Shown here in pieces: positions 46,802-57,883 of a stretch of 64,000 nt of DNA. The position numbers and the translations under genes are program-made. Every line of letters starts with the position of its first letter. The stretch's first letter is position 1. The notes beneath the pieces are model-generated. The model saw only the letters and a list, made by a program, of their open reading frames with translations, had not been told where the DNA came from and did no database searches. Source of the stretch: Achromobacter insolitus (GTDB taxonomy: Bacteria; Pseudomonadota; Gammaproteobacteria; Burkholderiales; Burkholderiaceae_B); the NCBI RefSeq assembly GCF_002209555.1, contig NZ_NJIF01000005.1, forward strand, positions 124,001 through 188,000, read 5' to 3'.

Positions 46802-46891
46802 ATCCCCTTTTTCACGGGTAAGCAGGGGTTAATACGGCAGAGCCCGCCACGCAGAATAGAGCCACTCATCGACCAGCTGCCTACACCTATC

Positions 46892-48139
46892 ATGAACGTC
46901 TACATCACCGGCATTGCCCACACTCCGCTCGGCCGCCACCCGGATCTCTCGGTCAAGCAATTGACTGAACAAGCCGTCAATGGCGCGCTGTCCGACAGCG
47001 GACATGAACTGGAAGACATGCAGGCCGCATGGTTCTCCAACGTGCGCCAGGGCCAAATGGAAAAGCAGAATTCGATCCGCGGCCAATGCGCGCTGAATGC
47101 AATGGGGGTGAACGGCATCCCCGTCTTCAACGTCGAAAATGCCTGCGCCAGCAGCAGCTCCGGGTTGTTCAACGCCTGCATGGCGATCGAGTCCGGCATG
47201 TTCGACACCGTACTCGTGGTCGGCGCGGAGAAGATGTTCTATCCGGACAAGAAGACCGAAATGATGAACGCGTTCTTCGGCGGCACCGACATACATCTGC
47301 TGCGCCAGACCTGGGATTTCTTTTGTCAGCAGGAGACCGACCCCGACATCCGACGGCGGCTGAATTCTCCTGGCGCCTGGAATACGCAGAGTTTTTTCAT
47401 GGACATCTACGCGGCCATGGCGCGCCAGCACATGCGCGCGTATGGGACCACGCAGCGGCAGATCGCCAGCGCGGCGGCCAAGAACCACGCGCACTCGACC
47501 ATGAATCCACTGGCGCAATACCAGAAAGACATGTCGGTGGACGAAGTGCTTGCCAGCCCCGACATCGCCTGGCCGCTGACGCGCGCCATGTGCGCGCCCA
47601 TTTCCGACGGCGCCGCGGCCATCGTGCTGTCCAGCGGTCGCGCCTTGTCCAGCGCGCGCAGGCAACGGGCCATCAGAATCACGGGCATCGGCGCGGCCAG
47701 CACGGTAATACGCGACGTCACCGATATGGACAAGCACTGTGTGCGCTTGGCTGCCCAGCGCGCCTATACGATGGCCGGGATCACTCCGCGGGATATCGAC
47801 GTGGCCGAAGTGCATGATGCTTCCAGTTTCGCCGAACTGCTGCAGATCGAAAACCTGGGCCTTTGCGAACGCGGCCAAGGCGGCCCCTATACCGAAAGCG
47901 GAGCAACCAGTCTTGGCGGGATCACGCCCGTCAATGTATCCGGCGGCCTGGTGTCCAAGGGACACCCGATCGCGGCGACGGGATTGGTGCAGATCCATGA
48001 GCTGGTTACGCAACTGCGCCACGAGGCCGGAGCGCGCCAGGTGCAGGATGCGCGTACCGCGGTGGCCGAAAACGGAGGCGGCTTCCTGCATTACGAAGAT
48101 GCCGCGGCCGTGGTCACCGTGCTCAGCAACAGGGCCTAG
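46892..48139 (+). CDS. Thiolase family protein, SCP2 type
   Basis: This 415-residue protein has the fold of the lipid-transfer/SCP2-type thiolases rather than classical FadA. It keeps the nucleophilic Cys in NACASSSSGLFN near residue 87, EVHDASSFAELLQIENLG near 305, and the KGHPIAATGLVQI His block near 350. A classical C-terminal Cys is replaced by the ENGGGFLHYEDAAA segment, as in the SCP2 group, so some members are synthases or have lost thiolase activity. The start at 46892 gives MNVYITGIAHTPLGRHP. It is one base before the ligase gene. Confidence 0.86.
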   Translation: MNVYITGIAHTPLGRHPDLSVKQLTEQAVNGALSDSGHELEDMQAAWFSNVRQGQMEKQNSIRGQCALNAMGVNGIPVFNVENACASSSSGLFNACMAIESGMFDTVLVVGAEKMFYPDKKTEMMNAFFGGTDIHLLRQTWDFFCQQETDPDIRRRLNSPGAWNTQSFFMDIYAAMARQHMRAYGTTQRQIASAAAKNHAHSTMNPLAQYQKDMSVDEVLASPDIAWPLTRAMCAPISDGAAAIVLSSGRALSSARRQRAIRITGIGAASTVIRDVTDMDKHCVRLAAQRAYTMAGITPRDIDVAEVHDASSFAELLQIENLGLCERGQGGPYTESGATSLGGITPVNVSGGLVSKGHPIAATGLVQIHELVTQLRHEAGARQVQDARTAVAENGGGFLHYEDAAAVVTVLSNRA

Positions 48140-48140
48140 C

Positions 48141-49670
48141 ATGCAGCCCATTGATTTTTTCCTGCATGCAGCCATGCGGCACCCGGATCGCACGGCTACC
48201 CTTGATGCCGCTACCGGCCACACCCATACCTACGAGGAGCTGCGCGGCCAGGCACTGGCGCTGGCGGCGGCGCTGCAATTCCTGTCGGGCAAACCTCGCC
48301 CGGTGGTCGCCACACTGGCCGGCAATTCGCACGCAATGTTGCTCGGCATACTGGCCACCTACGCCTGTGCCGGCGTGCTGGTGCCACTGACGCCGACCGT
48401 AGTCGAACAGGACATCGCGCGTCAGCTGGCTACGGCCGCGCCCGACATCGTGCTGCACGACGCGGCATACGAGGAGCTGCTGGTTTCATACCGTGGCCTG
48501 CGCATCTGTCACGACGAAGGCCATGACCTCCATATCGACGCGCTATTGCGTGAATACGCAGGCCAGAAACCATCGCGCCCCAACCCGGATCTGGGCGATA
48601 CCGCCGCCATCAAATTCACGGGAGGATCATCCGGCGCACCCAAGGCCGTATTGCAGTCGCTGCGCTGCATCAACGCCATGGTGGCGTCGTTGGTCATGGT
48701 GTATGGCTTCGACAGCGAAGAACGCTTTCTGCTGGCGCCGCCGATGACGCATGGCGCGGGCACGTTCGTGCTGCCGGTACTGCATGCAGGGGGCTGCCTG
48801 GTGATAGCCGGCAAGGCCACCGCGGAGCAACTGCATGCCTGGATGGACGCGCATGAGGTAACTTCCACTTGGGTGCCTCCCACCCTGCTCCAGCGGCTGG
48901 TGCAAGCACAGCGCGCCACGCCACGCCCTCTGGCGGCGCTGCGCAACCTTCTGTATGGCGGCGCGCCCTGCCCCACCTCGCTGCTGTCGCAGGCAATCGC
49001 AGCGTTTGGCCCGGTACTCGGCGTTACCTACGGCCTGACGGAGGCACCCGTCATCATCGCGGCCATGGACGGCGTCACTGGCTCCCAAGCCGAGAATCAC
49101 GGCAGCGCGGGCCGCATCGGACCTCTGACGCGGGTGGCCGTCGTGGGCGCCGACGGCCGCCCGACCGCCAACCCGCATACCTTGGGCGAAATCATCGCCA
49201 GCGGCGACTTGCTGATGTCGGGTTACCTGAACATGCCCGAACAGACCGCGGCCGTCCTGAAAGATGGCTGGTTCCACACTGGAGACCTCGGTTACCTCGA
49301 CGAACGCGGCTTCCTGTTCATCAAGGGCCGCTCCAAAGACATCATCATCAGCGGCGGCTTCAATGTGTATCCCTCTGACGTCGAGAACGCCTATGCGCAA
49401 CACCCAGGCGTTGCAGAAAGCGTGGTGTTCGGCGTCGCCGACGACTACTGGGGGGAGCGGGTCGAAATGGCAGTCGTACCGGTTCGGCCAGGCTCGATCA
49501 GCGTTGAGGCGCTGATCGACTACGGCAAACAGCAATTGGGCTCCGTGCGGACGCCCAAAATCATCCACATCGTGCAGTCTTTTCCAAAAAACACGCTGGG
49601 CAAAATCGACAAGCGACGAATTATTGACGACTTGCGCGACGCGAACCGGCAGGAGGAACATCGATCATGA
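48141..49670 (+). CDS. AMP-dependent acyl-CoA ligase
   Basis: The 509-residue ANL enzyme should activate a carboxylic acid. The P-loop is FTGGSSGAPKAV near residue 158, followed by VTYGLTEAPVI, WFHTGDLGYLDERGFLFIKGRSKDIIISGGFNVYPSDVENAY and the catalytic Lys in NTLGKIDKRR near the C-terminus. The P-loop differs slightly from the TSGTTGxPKG norm but keeps Gly/Ser and Lys. The start at 48141 follows the thiolase stop by one base. It overlaps the next gene by four bases. Confidence 0.9.
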   Translation: MQPIDFFLHAAMRHPDRTATLDAATGHTHTYEELRGQALALAAALQFLSGKPRPVVATLAGNSHAMLLGILATYACAGVLVPLTPTVVEQDIARQLATAAPDIVLHDAAYEELLVSYRGLRICHDEGHDLHIDALLREYAGQKPSRPNPDLGDTAAIKFTGGSSGAPKAVLQSLRCINAMVASLVMVYGFDSEERFLLAPPMTHGAGTFVLPVLHAGGCLVIAGKATAEQLHAWMDAHEVTSTWVPPTLLQRLVQAQRATPRPLAALRNLLYGGAPCPTSLLSQAIAAFGPVLGVTYGLTEAPVIIAAMDGVTGSQAENHGSAGRIGPLTRVAVVGADGRPTANPHTLGEIIASGDLLMSGYLNMPEQTAAVLKDGWFHTGDLGYLDERGFLFIKGRSKDIIISGGFNVYPSDVENAYAQHPGVAESVVFGVADDYWGERVEMAVVPVRPGSISVEALIDYGKQQLGSVRTPKIIHIVQSFPKNTLGKIDKRRIIDDLRDANRQEEHRS

Positions 49671-50632
49671 CATTCAAGACCTGGATTGCCGCCACGACCT
49701 GCGTGTTGGCCTCTGCGCTGTGCGGCTCCGCCGCCGCGGCGTTTCCGGACCAGCCTATACGCTTCGTGGTCGGGTTTCCGCCGGGAGGCTCCACCGATAT
49801 CGTCGCGCGGGTGCTGGCCGAAGGGCTGTCGCGCGAACTGGGACAAAGCGTGGTCGTCGAAAACAAGGCGGGAGCGGGCGGCACGATCGGCGCCTCGTCG
49901 GTCGCGCACGCCAAACCCGACGGCTACACGATTTTCCTGGGTACCGTAGCCACCAACGTGATCAATCCGCTGCTGCGCAAGGAGCTGAATTTCGATCCCA
50001 TCAAGGATTTCACCATGATCGGCGAGGTTGGCTTCTACACCAATCTGGTGCTGGTCAAAGCCGATTCGAAGTACCAAGACCTGCGTACGCTGGTCGCCGA
50101 TGCAAAGCTGCGGCCGCTCTCCTACGCCAGCCCCGGAGCCGGTACATCGCCCCATATGACCGGGGAATACTTCAAGATCCTGACGGACGCGAAGATTCAG
50201 CACATTCCTTTCTCAGGCAGCGGCCCGGCATTGACCGCCCTCATGGGTGGGCACGTCGACCTCGGATTCGACAACCTGCCCGCGGCCCTGAGCCTGGTGC
50301 AGTCGGGCAAAGTGCGGGCGCTGGCCATCACCAGCACGACGCGCATCAAGGAACTACCCCAAGTGCCCACCGCCGAGGAATTGGGCGTGAAGAACATGAG
50401 CGTGGACGCCTGGGTCAGCGTCATGGGCCCGGCCGGCATTCCGGCCGACCGACTGTCGGTGTTGAGTTCCGCCTTGCTGAAGGTGCTGGCCAAACCCGAC
50501 ATCGTCCGCAAGCTGGAAGACAAGGCCATCACGATCAAAGCCACCCGGCCGGAGGAACTGCTGGGGTATATCGAATCCGAGACTGGGAAATGGCGCGGCG
50601 TCATCGAGGCGGCCGGCATCAAGCCGGAGTAA
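49667..50632 (+). CDS. Bug family (TctC-like) periplasmic solute-binding protein
   Basis: The 321-residue protein has a signal peptide (CGSAAAAFPDQ) and the Bug pattern PIRFVVGFPPGGSTDIVARVLAEGLSRELGQSVVVENKAGAGGTIG. It is a second orphan Bug protein with no TctA/TctB membrane partners nearby. Its ATG overlaps the ligase stop, so it is translated with the thiolase and ligase, suggesting that they all handle the same acid. It is followed by a GC-rich 222-base gap before lexA. Confidence 0.92.
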   Translation: MTFKTWIAATTCVLASALCGSAAAAFPDQPIRFVVGFPPGGSTDIVARVLAEGLSRELGQSVVVENKAGAGGTIGASSVAHAKPDGYTIFLGTVATNVINPLLRKELNFDPIKDFTMIGEVGFYTNLVLVKADSKYQDLRTLVADAKLRPLSYASPGAGTSPHMTGEYFKILTDAKIQHIPFSGSGPALTALMGGHVDLGFDNLPAALSLVQSGKVRALAITSTTRIKELPQVPTAEELGVKNMSVDAWVSVMGPAGIPADRLSVLSSALLKVLAKPDIVRKLEDKAITIKATRPEELLGYIESETGKWRGVIEAAGIKPE

Positions 50633-50815
50633 CACACGCCGTAGCGGCCGGCGCCGCGCGGCGGGGTGCGGAAAGGCAACTTTCCCGCGGCCGCGCGCGA
50701 ACGACACAGCAGGCCGCGCGCAATGCAACGCGTCAGTCCGGCCGGCCTGCCGTCATGGGAGTTTGAAACGGCCGGACCGGGCTTGCTTTTTTGCGCTGCG
50801 TCCCCCAGAATGGCG

Positions 50816-50831
50816 CTGTATATATGTACAG
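50816..50831. promoter_or_regulatory. LexA (SOS) box
   Basis: CTGTATATATGTACAG matches the SOS consensus CTG-N10-CAG with the ideal AT-alternating centre; it differs from the canonical CTGTATATATATACAG at one base. It lies 23 bases before the lexA start codon, so LexA should repress its own gene. Confidence 0.95.
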
Positions 50832-50854
50832 TCCGTTAGCACCGGATCATCGCC

Positions 50855-51505
50855 ATGGCCAGCAAACTCACCGATCGCCAACAACAAATCCTGGATCTCA
50901 TCAGGCAGACGGTCGCGCGCACCGGCTTTCCGCCAACCCGCGCCGAGATCGCCCTGGCCCTGGGTTTCCGTTCCCCCAACGCGGCCGAAGATCACCTCAA
51001 GGCATTGGCCCGCAAGGGCGCCATTGAACTGACGGCCGGCGCCTCCCGCGGCATCCGCCTGAAGGACAACTCCCCTGCCCCCACACAAAGCTCGCTGCCC
51101 ATGCCGGGGCTGGCTCAGCTGCTGCTGCCGCTGGTCGGCCGCGTGGCTGCGGGCAGCCCCATTCTCGCTGCCGAACACGTCGAACGCGAGGTCGGCGTCG
51201 ACCCCAATCTGTTCGCCCAGGCGCCCGACTACCTGCTCAAGGTGCGCGGCATGAGCATGCGTGATGCCGGCATCCTGGAAGGCGACCTGCTCGCCGTGAA
51301 GAAAGCCTCGGAAGCCCGCAACGGCCAGATTGTGGTGGCCCGCCTGGGTGACGACGTCACGGTCAAGCGGCTGCAACGGCAGAACGGCCATATCGAACTC
51401 TTGCCGGAAAACCCCGACTTCGAGCCCATCGTCGTGGAAGCTGGCCAGGATTTCGCGCTAGAAGGCATCGCCGTGGGTCTTATTCGCACGCACGCGCTCC
51501 ACTAA
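50855..51505 (+). CDS. lexA: SOS repressor LexA
   Basis: LexA represses DNA-damage genes until RecA-DNA triggers its self-cleavage. The 216-residue protein has an N-terminal winged helix (about 1-70, [35 protein letters not shown]), the cleavage site Ala99-Gly100 in GRVAAGSPI, and the catalytic dyad Ser134 ([10 protein letters not shown]) and Lys171 (VTVKRLQ). The start follows the SOS box at 50816-50831. It ends at a strong terminator. Confidence 0.97.
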   Translation: MASKLTDRQQQILDLIRQTVARTGFPPTRAEIALALGFRSPNAAEDHLKALARKGAIELTAGASRGIRLKDNSPAPTQSSLPMPGLAQLLLPLVGRVAAGSPILAAEHVEREVGVDPNLFAQAPDYLLKVRGMSMRDAGILEGDLLAVKKASEARNGQIVVARLGDDVTVKRLQRQNGHIELLPENPDFEPIVVEAGQDFALEGIAVGLIRTHALH

Positions 51506-51544
51506 AAACGCGCGCGCATTCCCGCGGCCGACAATACGCGCCGC

Positions 51545-51579
51545 AAAAAAAACCCGCCAAGCAATTGGCGGGTTTTTTG
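51545..51579. terminator. Bidirectional terminator between lexA and lon
   Basis: AACCCGCCAA (51551-51560) pairs with TTGGCGGGTT (51565-51574) around a four-base loop, flanked by A-runs on the left and T-runs on the right. The symmetry lets it end lexA (rightward) and lon (leftward). Confidence 0.92.
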
Positions 51580-51600
51580 TTCGAGACCTGAACCGGAGAA

Positions 51601-51624
51601 ACGCCCGCCCTTAAGGGCGGGCGT
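51601..51624. repeat. Perfect inverted repeat just downstream of lon
   Basis: ACGCCCGCCC and GGGCGGGCGT are perfect inverse copies flanking TTAA. It lies 13 bases after the lon stop and before the shared terminator. No T-run follows it, so it may protect the lon mRNA end rather than terminate. Confidence 0.6.
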
Positions 51625-51636
51625 CCCCGGGGCGTA

Positions 51637-54087
51637 TCAGTGCTTGAGCACCGGGTCGGTCGAGCCGGGTTCAGCGGGCTTGGCCACCAGGGGTTCCTTG
51701 ACCGCTTCTTCCTCGGCCAGCGGCTCCGGCAGGCGCTCCAGGGCCAGTTCCAACACCTTATCGATCCAGCGTACCGGCACGATCTCAAGGTGATTCTTGA
51801 CGTTGTCCGGGATCTCCGCCAAATCCTTGACGTTTTCTTCCGGAATCAAGACCGTCTTGATACCGCCACGATGGGCCGCGAGCAGCTTTTCCTTCAGGCC
51901 ACCGATAGGCAGGACTTCGCCACGCAGCGTGATCTCGCCGGTCATGGCGACATCGGCGCGCACCGGGATGCGTGACAACGCCGACACCATGGCCGTGGTG
52001 ATCGCGATACCCGCGGACGGACCGTCCTTGGGCGTCGCGCCTTCCGGCACGTGCACGTGCATGTCGTGCTTCTCGAAGACGCTGTCGGCAAAGCCCAGGC
52101 GGCGGGCGCGGGAACGCACTACCGTACGAGCAGCCTCGACCGACTCCTTCATCACGTCGCCCAGCGAACCGGTGCGTTGGATAACGCCCTTGCCCGGCAT
52201 GTCCGCCACTTCGATCGTCAACAGATCGCCGCCGACTTCCGTCCAGGCCAGACCCGTCACTTGACCGATCTGGTTCTCCTTTTCGGCCATGCCGAAGGCG
52301 TAACGGCGCACGCCCAGATAATCGCTCAGGTTGTCGCCCGTCACGTTGACCGGCTTGACCTCGACGGCCTTGCCTTCAGCCTTGGCGCGATCATTCTGGG
52401 TCAGCAATTGCTTGATGACCTTGCGGCAGATCTTGCCCACTTCGCGCTCGAGCGCACGCACACCGGCTTCGCGGGTGTAGTAGCGCACGATGTCGCGCAG
52501 CGCGCTGTCGTCGACCGTAAGCTCGCTATCCTTCACGCCGTTGTTCTTCATCAGCTTGGGCAGCAGATGGTCGCGGGCGATGTGGATCTTTTCTTCCTCG
52601 GTGTAGCCGGACAGGCGGATCACTTCCATGCGATCGAGCAGCGCCGGAGGAATGTTCAGCGTGTTGCTGGTGGCAACGAACATGACATCGGACAGGTCGA
52701 AGTCGACTTCGATGTAGTGGTCCTGGAACGTGTGGTTCTGTTCCGGATCCAGTACCTCGAGCAGCGCCGACGAGGGATCGCCACGGAAATCCATGCCCAG
52801 CTTGTCGATTTCATCGAGCAGGAACAGGGGATTGCGCACGCCGACCTTCGACATGTTCTGGACGATCTTGCCCGGCATCGAACCGATATACGTACGGCGA
52901 TGGCCACGGATCTCGGCTTCGTCGCGCACGCCGCCCAACGCCATGCGCACGAACTTGCGGTTCGTCGCCTTGGCAATGGATTGGCCGAGCGAGGTCTTGC
53001 CCACGCCAGGAGGGCCGACCAGGCACAGGATCGGCGCCTTCACCTTGTCCACGCGCTGTTGCACGGCAAGATATTCCAGGATCCGTTCCTTGACCTTTTC
53101 CAGGCCGTAGTGATCGTTGTCCAGCACCGTTTCCGCGTTGCTGATGGAATTGTTGATCTTGCTCTTCTTCCTCCAGGGGAGGTTGATGAGCGTATCGATG
53201 TAGTTGCGCACCACGGTGGCTTCGGCCGACATGGGCGACATGAGCTTGAGCTTCTTGAGCTCTGCATCGGCCTTCTTGCGCGCCTCTTTGGGCATGTGGG
53301 CAGCGATGATCTTCTTTTCGAGCTCTTCGATGTCCGCGCCCTCTTCGCCTTCGCCCAACTCCTTCTGAATGGCCTTGACCTGCTCATTCAGGTAGTAGTC
53401 GCGCTGGCTCTTTTCCATCTGCTTCTTCACGCGGCCGCGAATCCGCTTCTCGACCTGGAGGATGTCGATTTCGGTTTCGAGTTGCGTGAGCAGGCCTTCG
53501 AGGCGTTCGGAGGTGCCAACGATCTCGAGCATTTTTTGCTTCTGCTCGAGCTTGAGAGGAAGATGCGCGGCGATCGTGTCGGCCAGGCGCCCGGCATCAT
53601 CGATGCCAGCCAGCGAGGTCAGGATCTCCGGGGGGATCTTCTTGTTCAGTTTTACGTATTGCTCGAACTGGGCCACGATGGCGCGGCGCAGGGCTTCGGT
53701 CTCGGAGCCTTGCATGGCGTCCGGTTCGATAGGCGTCACCTGGCAGGTGAAGTGCGAATCGGCGTCTTCGATGCTGTTGATGCGGGCGCGCTGGGTGCCT
53801 TCGACCAGCACCTTGACGGTGCCGTCGGGCAGCTTGAGCATCTGCAGGATGCCGGCAACGCAGCCGATCTCGTAGACGTCTTCGGGGGTGGGATCATCCT
53901 TGCCGGCGGATTTCTGGGCCACCAGCATGATGCTCTTGCCCGCTTCCATCGCAACCTCGAGCGCGCGGATAGAGCGCGGACGGCCGACGAACAGCGGGAT
54001 GACCATGTGCGGGAACACCACTACGTCGCGCAGTGGGAGCAGGGGCAGGTCGATCGGGTCGGAAGGCAGGGTCTGGCTGGCAGACAT
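51637..54087 (-). CDS. lon: ATP-dependent protease Lon
   Basis: Lon is a cytosolic AAA+ serine protease for damaged and regulatory proteins. The 816-residue protein has the N-terminal substrate-binding domain (about 10-205, [23 protein letters not shown]), a coiled-coil, Walker [18 protein letters not shown] near residue 360, Walker B and sensor regions, and the protease domain with the catalytic Ser in [11 protein letters not shown] near 685 and Lys in [15 protein letters not shown] near 728. The promoter region has a heat-shock-type sigma site. It ends before the bidirectional terminator shared with lexA. Confidence 0.97.
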   Translation of the reverse strand: MSASQTLPSDPIDLPLLPLRDVVVFPHMVIPLFVGRPRSIRALEVAMEAGKSIMLVAQKSAGKDDPTPEDVYEIGCVAGILQMLKLPDGTVKVLVEGTQRARINSIEDADSHFTCQVTPIEPDAMQGSETEALRRAIVAQFEQYVKLNKKIPPEILTSLAGIDDAGRLADTIAAHLPLKLEQKQKMLEIVGTSERLEGLLTQLETEIDILQVEKRIRGRVKKQMEKSQRDYYLNEQVKAIQKELGEGEEGADIEELEKKIIAAHMPKEARKKADAELKKLKLMSPMSAEATVVRNYIDTLINLPWRKKSKINNSISNAETVLDNDHYGLEKVKERILEYLAVQQRVDKVKAPILCLVGPPGVGKTSLGQSIAKATNRKFVRMALGGVRDEAEIRGHRRTYIGSMPGKIVQNMSKVGVRNPLFLLDEIDKLGMDFRGDPSSALLEVLDPEQNHTFQDHYIEVDFDLSDVMFVATSNTLNIPPALLDRMEVIRLSGYTEEEKIHIARDHLLPKLMKNNGVKDSELTVDDSALRDIVRYYTREAGVRALEREVGKICRKVIKQLLTQNDRAKAEGKAVEVKPVNVTGDNLSDYLGVRRYAFGMAEKENQIGQVTGLAWTEVGGDLLTIEVADMPGKGVIQRTGSLGDVMKESVEAARTVVRSRARRLGFADSVFEKHDMHVHVPEGATPKDGPSAGIAITTAMVSALSRIPVRADVAMTGEITLRGEVLPIGGLKEKLLAAHRGGIKTVLIPEENVKDLAEIPDNVKNHLEIVPVRWIDKVLELALERLPEPLAEEEAVKEPLVAKPAEPGSTDPVLKH

Positions 54088-54167
54088 AGGAGGTTCCTCG
54101 GTATGACTCGGCGTATTGGGGACGGGAAGTCCGGGTATACCCGGTCAATCCGCGTCAGTTACGTCTG

Positions 54168-54195
54168 TTATGGGAACAATAGCCGAAAATTCAAG
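54168..54195 (-). promoter_or_regulatory. Heat-shock sigma-32-type promoter of lon
   Basis: On the - strand, CTTGAA (54195-54190) is followed after exactly 14 bases by TCCCATAA (54175-54168). The sigma-32 consensus is CTTGAA-N13-14-CCCCATNT. Transcription would start near 54160, about 70 bases before the lon start. The rest of the gap from 54088 to 54308 holds no other clear signal. Confidence 0.8.
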
Positions 54196-54308
54196 ATCTC
54201 GGCGCCTGGATAACCCAAAGGCTGAAAAAAACCGCGGGCAGCACCCTCAGTATGCAAGCGTCGCGCCTGCAGGAAAAGCGTGTTTGTACCCGGGAATGCG
54301 CCTTAGGC

Positions 54309-54339
54309 AAAAAAACCCGTTACAGGAACGGGCTTTTTT
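54309..54339. terminator. Terminator between clpX and lon
   Basis: CCCGTT (54316-54321) pairs with AACGGG (54327-54332) around a five-base loop, flanked by A-runs on the left and TTTTTT on the right. It starts right after the clpX stop, ending leftward clpX transcripts before the lon promoter. Confidence 0.85.
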
Positions 54340-54345
54340 GAAATA

Positions 54346-55644
<1,299 letters not shown>

Positions 55645-55745
55645 ATTTGTTTCGTATCTCAGGTAAAGATGCGCCAAGCCGGTTAAAGGCCTAGCGCATG
55701 CGCTTACTCAAACGTGGTGGCAGCGGGTTCGGGTCAACCTGGAAG

Positions 55746-56399
55746 TCAGCCTTCCGAGCGGGAGGTCATAACCTTGTCCACCAGTCCATACGATACCGCA
55801 TCTTCGGCAGACATGAAGTTGTCACGTTCCGTGTCTATCCCGATGCGCTCCATCGTCTGGCCGGTATTGTCGGCCAGGATGCGGTTCAGGCGTTCGCGCA
55901 GGTCCAGGATCTCGCGAGCCTGGATCTGGATATCCGAGGCCTGCCCTTGGGCGCCGCCCGAGGGCTGGTGGATCATGATGCGCGAGTTGGGCAGCGTGAA
56001 ACGCTTGCCCTTCTTGCCTGCCGCCAGCAGGAACGCGCCCATGCTGGCCGCCAGGCCGGTGCAAAGGGTGGACACGTCCGGCTTGACGAATTGCATGGTG
56101 TCATAAATGGCCATGCCCGCGTACACCGACCCGCCAGGCGAGTTGATGTACAGGGAAATGTCCTTGTCAGGATTCTCCGATTCCAGGAACAGCAACTGCG
56201 CCACGACCAGGTTGGCCGTTGCGTCATTGACCGGACCCACCAGGAAAATGAGCCGCTCGCGGAGCAGACGCGAATAGATGTCGTAGGCGCGTTCGCCGCG
56301 CCCCGACTGCTCGATCACCATGGGAATGTAGCCCAGGCCGGTGGGGGTCACCGAAGACCCGCCATTCATTGCCGCATAGAAATCGGTGAATCTCTGCAT
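55746..56399 (-). CDS. clpP: ATP-dependent Clp protease proteolytic subunit ClpP
   Basis: ClpP is the serine protease chamber partnered with ClpX or ClpA. The 217-residue protein has the catalytic triad Ser119 ([11 protein letters not shown]), His144 ([12 protein letters not shown]) and Asp193 (TERDNFMSA). The N-terminal 25 residues probably include a short propeptide before the mature barrel. It lies four bases after tig and probably shares its transcript, with clpX next. Confidence 0.96.
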   Translation of the reverse strand: MQRFTDFYAAMNGGSSVTPTGLGYIPMVIEQSGRGERAYDIYSRLLRERLIFLVGPVNDATANLVVAQLLFLESENPDKDISLYINSPGGSVYAGMAIYDTMQFVKPDVSTLCTGLAASMGAFLLAAGKKGKRFTLPNSRIMIHQPSGGAQGQASDIQIQAREILDLRERLNRILADNTGQTMERIGIDTERDNFMSAEDAVSYGLVDKVMTSRSEG

Positions 56400-56403
56400 A
56401 GTG

Positions 56404-57714
56404 TTACGCCATCCCCATCAACTGATCGAAAGGCACCTTCTCTTCGGTGACCTTGGCCTTTTCCAGCACGTGCGCGACGACATTGTCTTCAAGCACGATA
56501 GCCTCGATTTCAGCACGACGCTGGCGGTCGGCCAGGTAATAGCTGACAACCTGGGCGGGTTGTTCGTAGTTCTCGGCGAACTCTTCGATGCGCGCGCGAA
56601 CTTGCTCGGGCTTGGCTTGCAGCTGAGCTTGCTTGACCAGTTCCGACACCAGCAGGCCCAGGCGCACGCGGCGCTCGGATTCCGTGGCGAAGGCTTCGGC
56701 CGGGATCGGCACGGATTCGGCGTTCGGGATGCCACGCTGCTTGAGTTCTTCGCGAGCAGCGGCGACACGGCCTTGCACGTCGTTGTCGACCAGGGCCTTC
56801 GGCACATCGAACTTGCCGGCTTCGACCAGGGCGTCCATGACGCTGGACTTGGTGCGGCCAGCCGAACGAACCTTCACTTCGCGCTCGATGTTGCTACGGA
56901 TGTCGGCCTTCAGCTTTTCGACGTCGCCTTCGGCCTGGCCGAGGGACTTGGCGAATTCGGCGTTCAGTTCGGGCAGCACGCCTTCAGCCACTTCCTTGAC
57001 GGTGATGGTGAATTCGGCGGTCTTGCCAGCGACTTCCTTGCCTTGGTAGTCATCGGGGAACTTGAGCGGGAAGACCTTGCTTTCGCCAGCCTTCAGGCCG
57101 CGGGCGGCTTCTTCGAATTCCGGGAGCATGCGGCCTTGGCCCAGCACGAACGGGAACGCTTCGGCCTTGCCGCCTTCGAACGGCACGCCGTCGATGGTGC
57201 CGGCGAAGTCCAGCGTGACGCGGTCGCCGTCTTGCGACGCGCGGCCTTCACGGGCTTCGAACGTGGCGCGCTGCTTGCGCAGAACGTCCAGGGTTTGCTG
57301 TACTTCGGCGTCGGTGACGGCGGTTTCGTAGCGAGTGACGGCCAGGGCCGACAGATCGGGCACGGCGACTTCGGGGTAGACCTCGAACGTGGCGGTAAAC
57401 GCCAGCGTGTCGTCGGCAACGCCGTCGGTCTTGGGCTCGAGGTTCGGGGCGCCGGCGACGCGCAGCTTGGCGCCATCGACAGCTTGTTCAAAGGCACGGC
57501 CAACTTGGCTATTGATCACGTCGTAGCGGATGCTGGGACCATGGCTGCGCTCGAGCATGGCGAGCGGCGCCTTGCCCGGACGGAAGCCGGGGACCTTGGC
57601 GGTCCGGGCCACGCGCTTCAATTGCGCCTGGACTTCCTTTTCGACGTCGGCCACCGAGACGGCCAGATCAACACGGCGCTCCAGGCCGGAGAGGGTTTCA
57701 ACCACAGGCTGCAT
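56404..57714 (-). CDS. tig: Trigger factor
   Basis: Trigger factor is the ribosome-bound chaperone that meets nascent chains at the exit tunnel. The 436-residue protein has the ribosome-binding tail motif in [14 protein letters not shown] near residue 45, the FKBP-like PPIase domain (about 160-245, with [22 protein letters not shown]), and a long helical C-terminal chaperone domain. I start at 57714, giving [20 protein letters not shown]; the frame is open upstream through a non-coding leader. It heads the tig-clpP-clpX cluster. Confidence 0.96.
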   Translation of the reverse strand: MQPVVETLSGLERRVDLAVSVADVEKEVQAQLKRVARTAKVPGFRPGKAPLAMLERSHGPSIRYDVINSQVGRAFEQAVDGAKLRVAGAPNLEPKTDGVADDTLAFTATFEVYPEVAVPDLSALAVTRYETAVTDAEVQQTLDVLRKQRATFEAREGRASQDGDRVTLDFAGTIDGVPFEGGKAEAFPFVLGQGRMLPEFEEAARGLKAGESKVFPLKFPDDYQGKEVAGKTAEFTITVKEVAEGVLPELNAEFAKSLGQAEGDVEKLKADIRSNIEREVKVRSAGRTKSSVMDALVEAGKFDVPKALVDNDVQGRVAAAREELKQRGIPNAESVPIPAEAFATESERRVRLGLLVSELVKQAQLQAKPEQVRARIEEFAENYEQPAQVVSYYLADRQRRAEIEAIVLEDNVVAHVLEKAKVTEEKVPFDQLMGMA

Positions 57715-57800
57715 TAAAAGACCTATTTTCCGAGAGATAAAGAGATGACGGGCGGATAAACGGGGCATTTTACCGGAAACTTCCGGTCCCCTGACGCAAA

Positions 57801-57840
57801 GGGGCGCGAGCACCCGGATAAGTCCGGATACTCGCGCCCC
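57801..57840 (-). terminator. Long hairpin between the M48 protease gene and tig
   Basis: GGGGCGCGAG (57801-57810) pairs with CTCGCGCCCC (57831-57840), and an inner arm ATCCGGA-type pairing narrows the loop. A T-run (GTTTTCC) lies only on its right side, so termination of leftward transcripts would lean on the weak TTTGCG on the left. It most likely ends the M48 gene but could be an attenuator upstream of tig. Confidence 0.5.
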
Positions 57841-57883
57841 GTTTTCCACCCGGGACGGGAGGATATACGCCTGTATGGATGGC

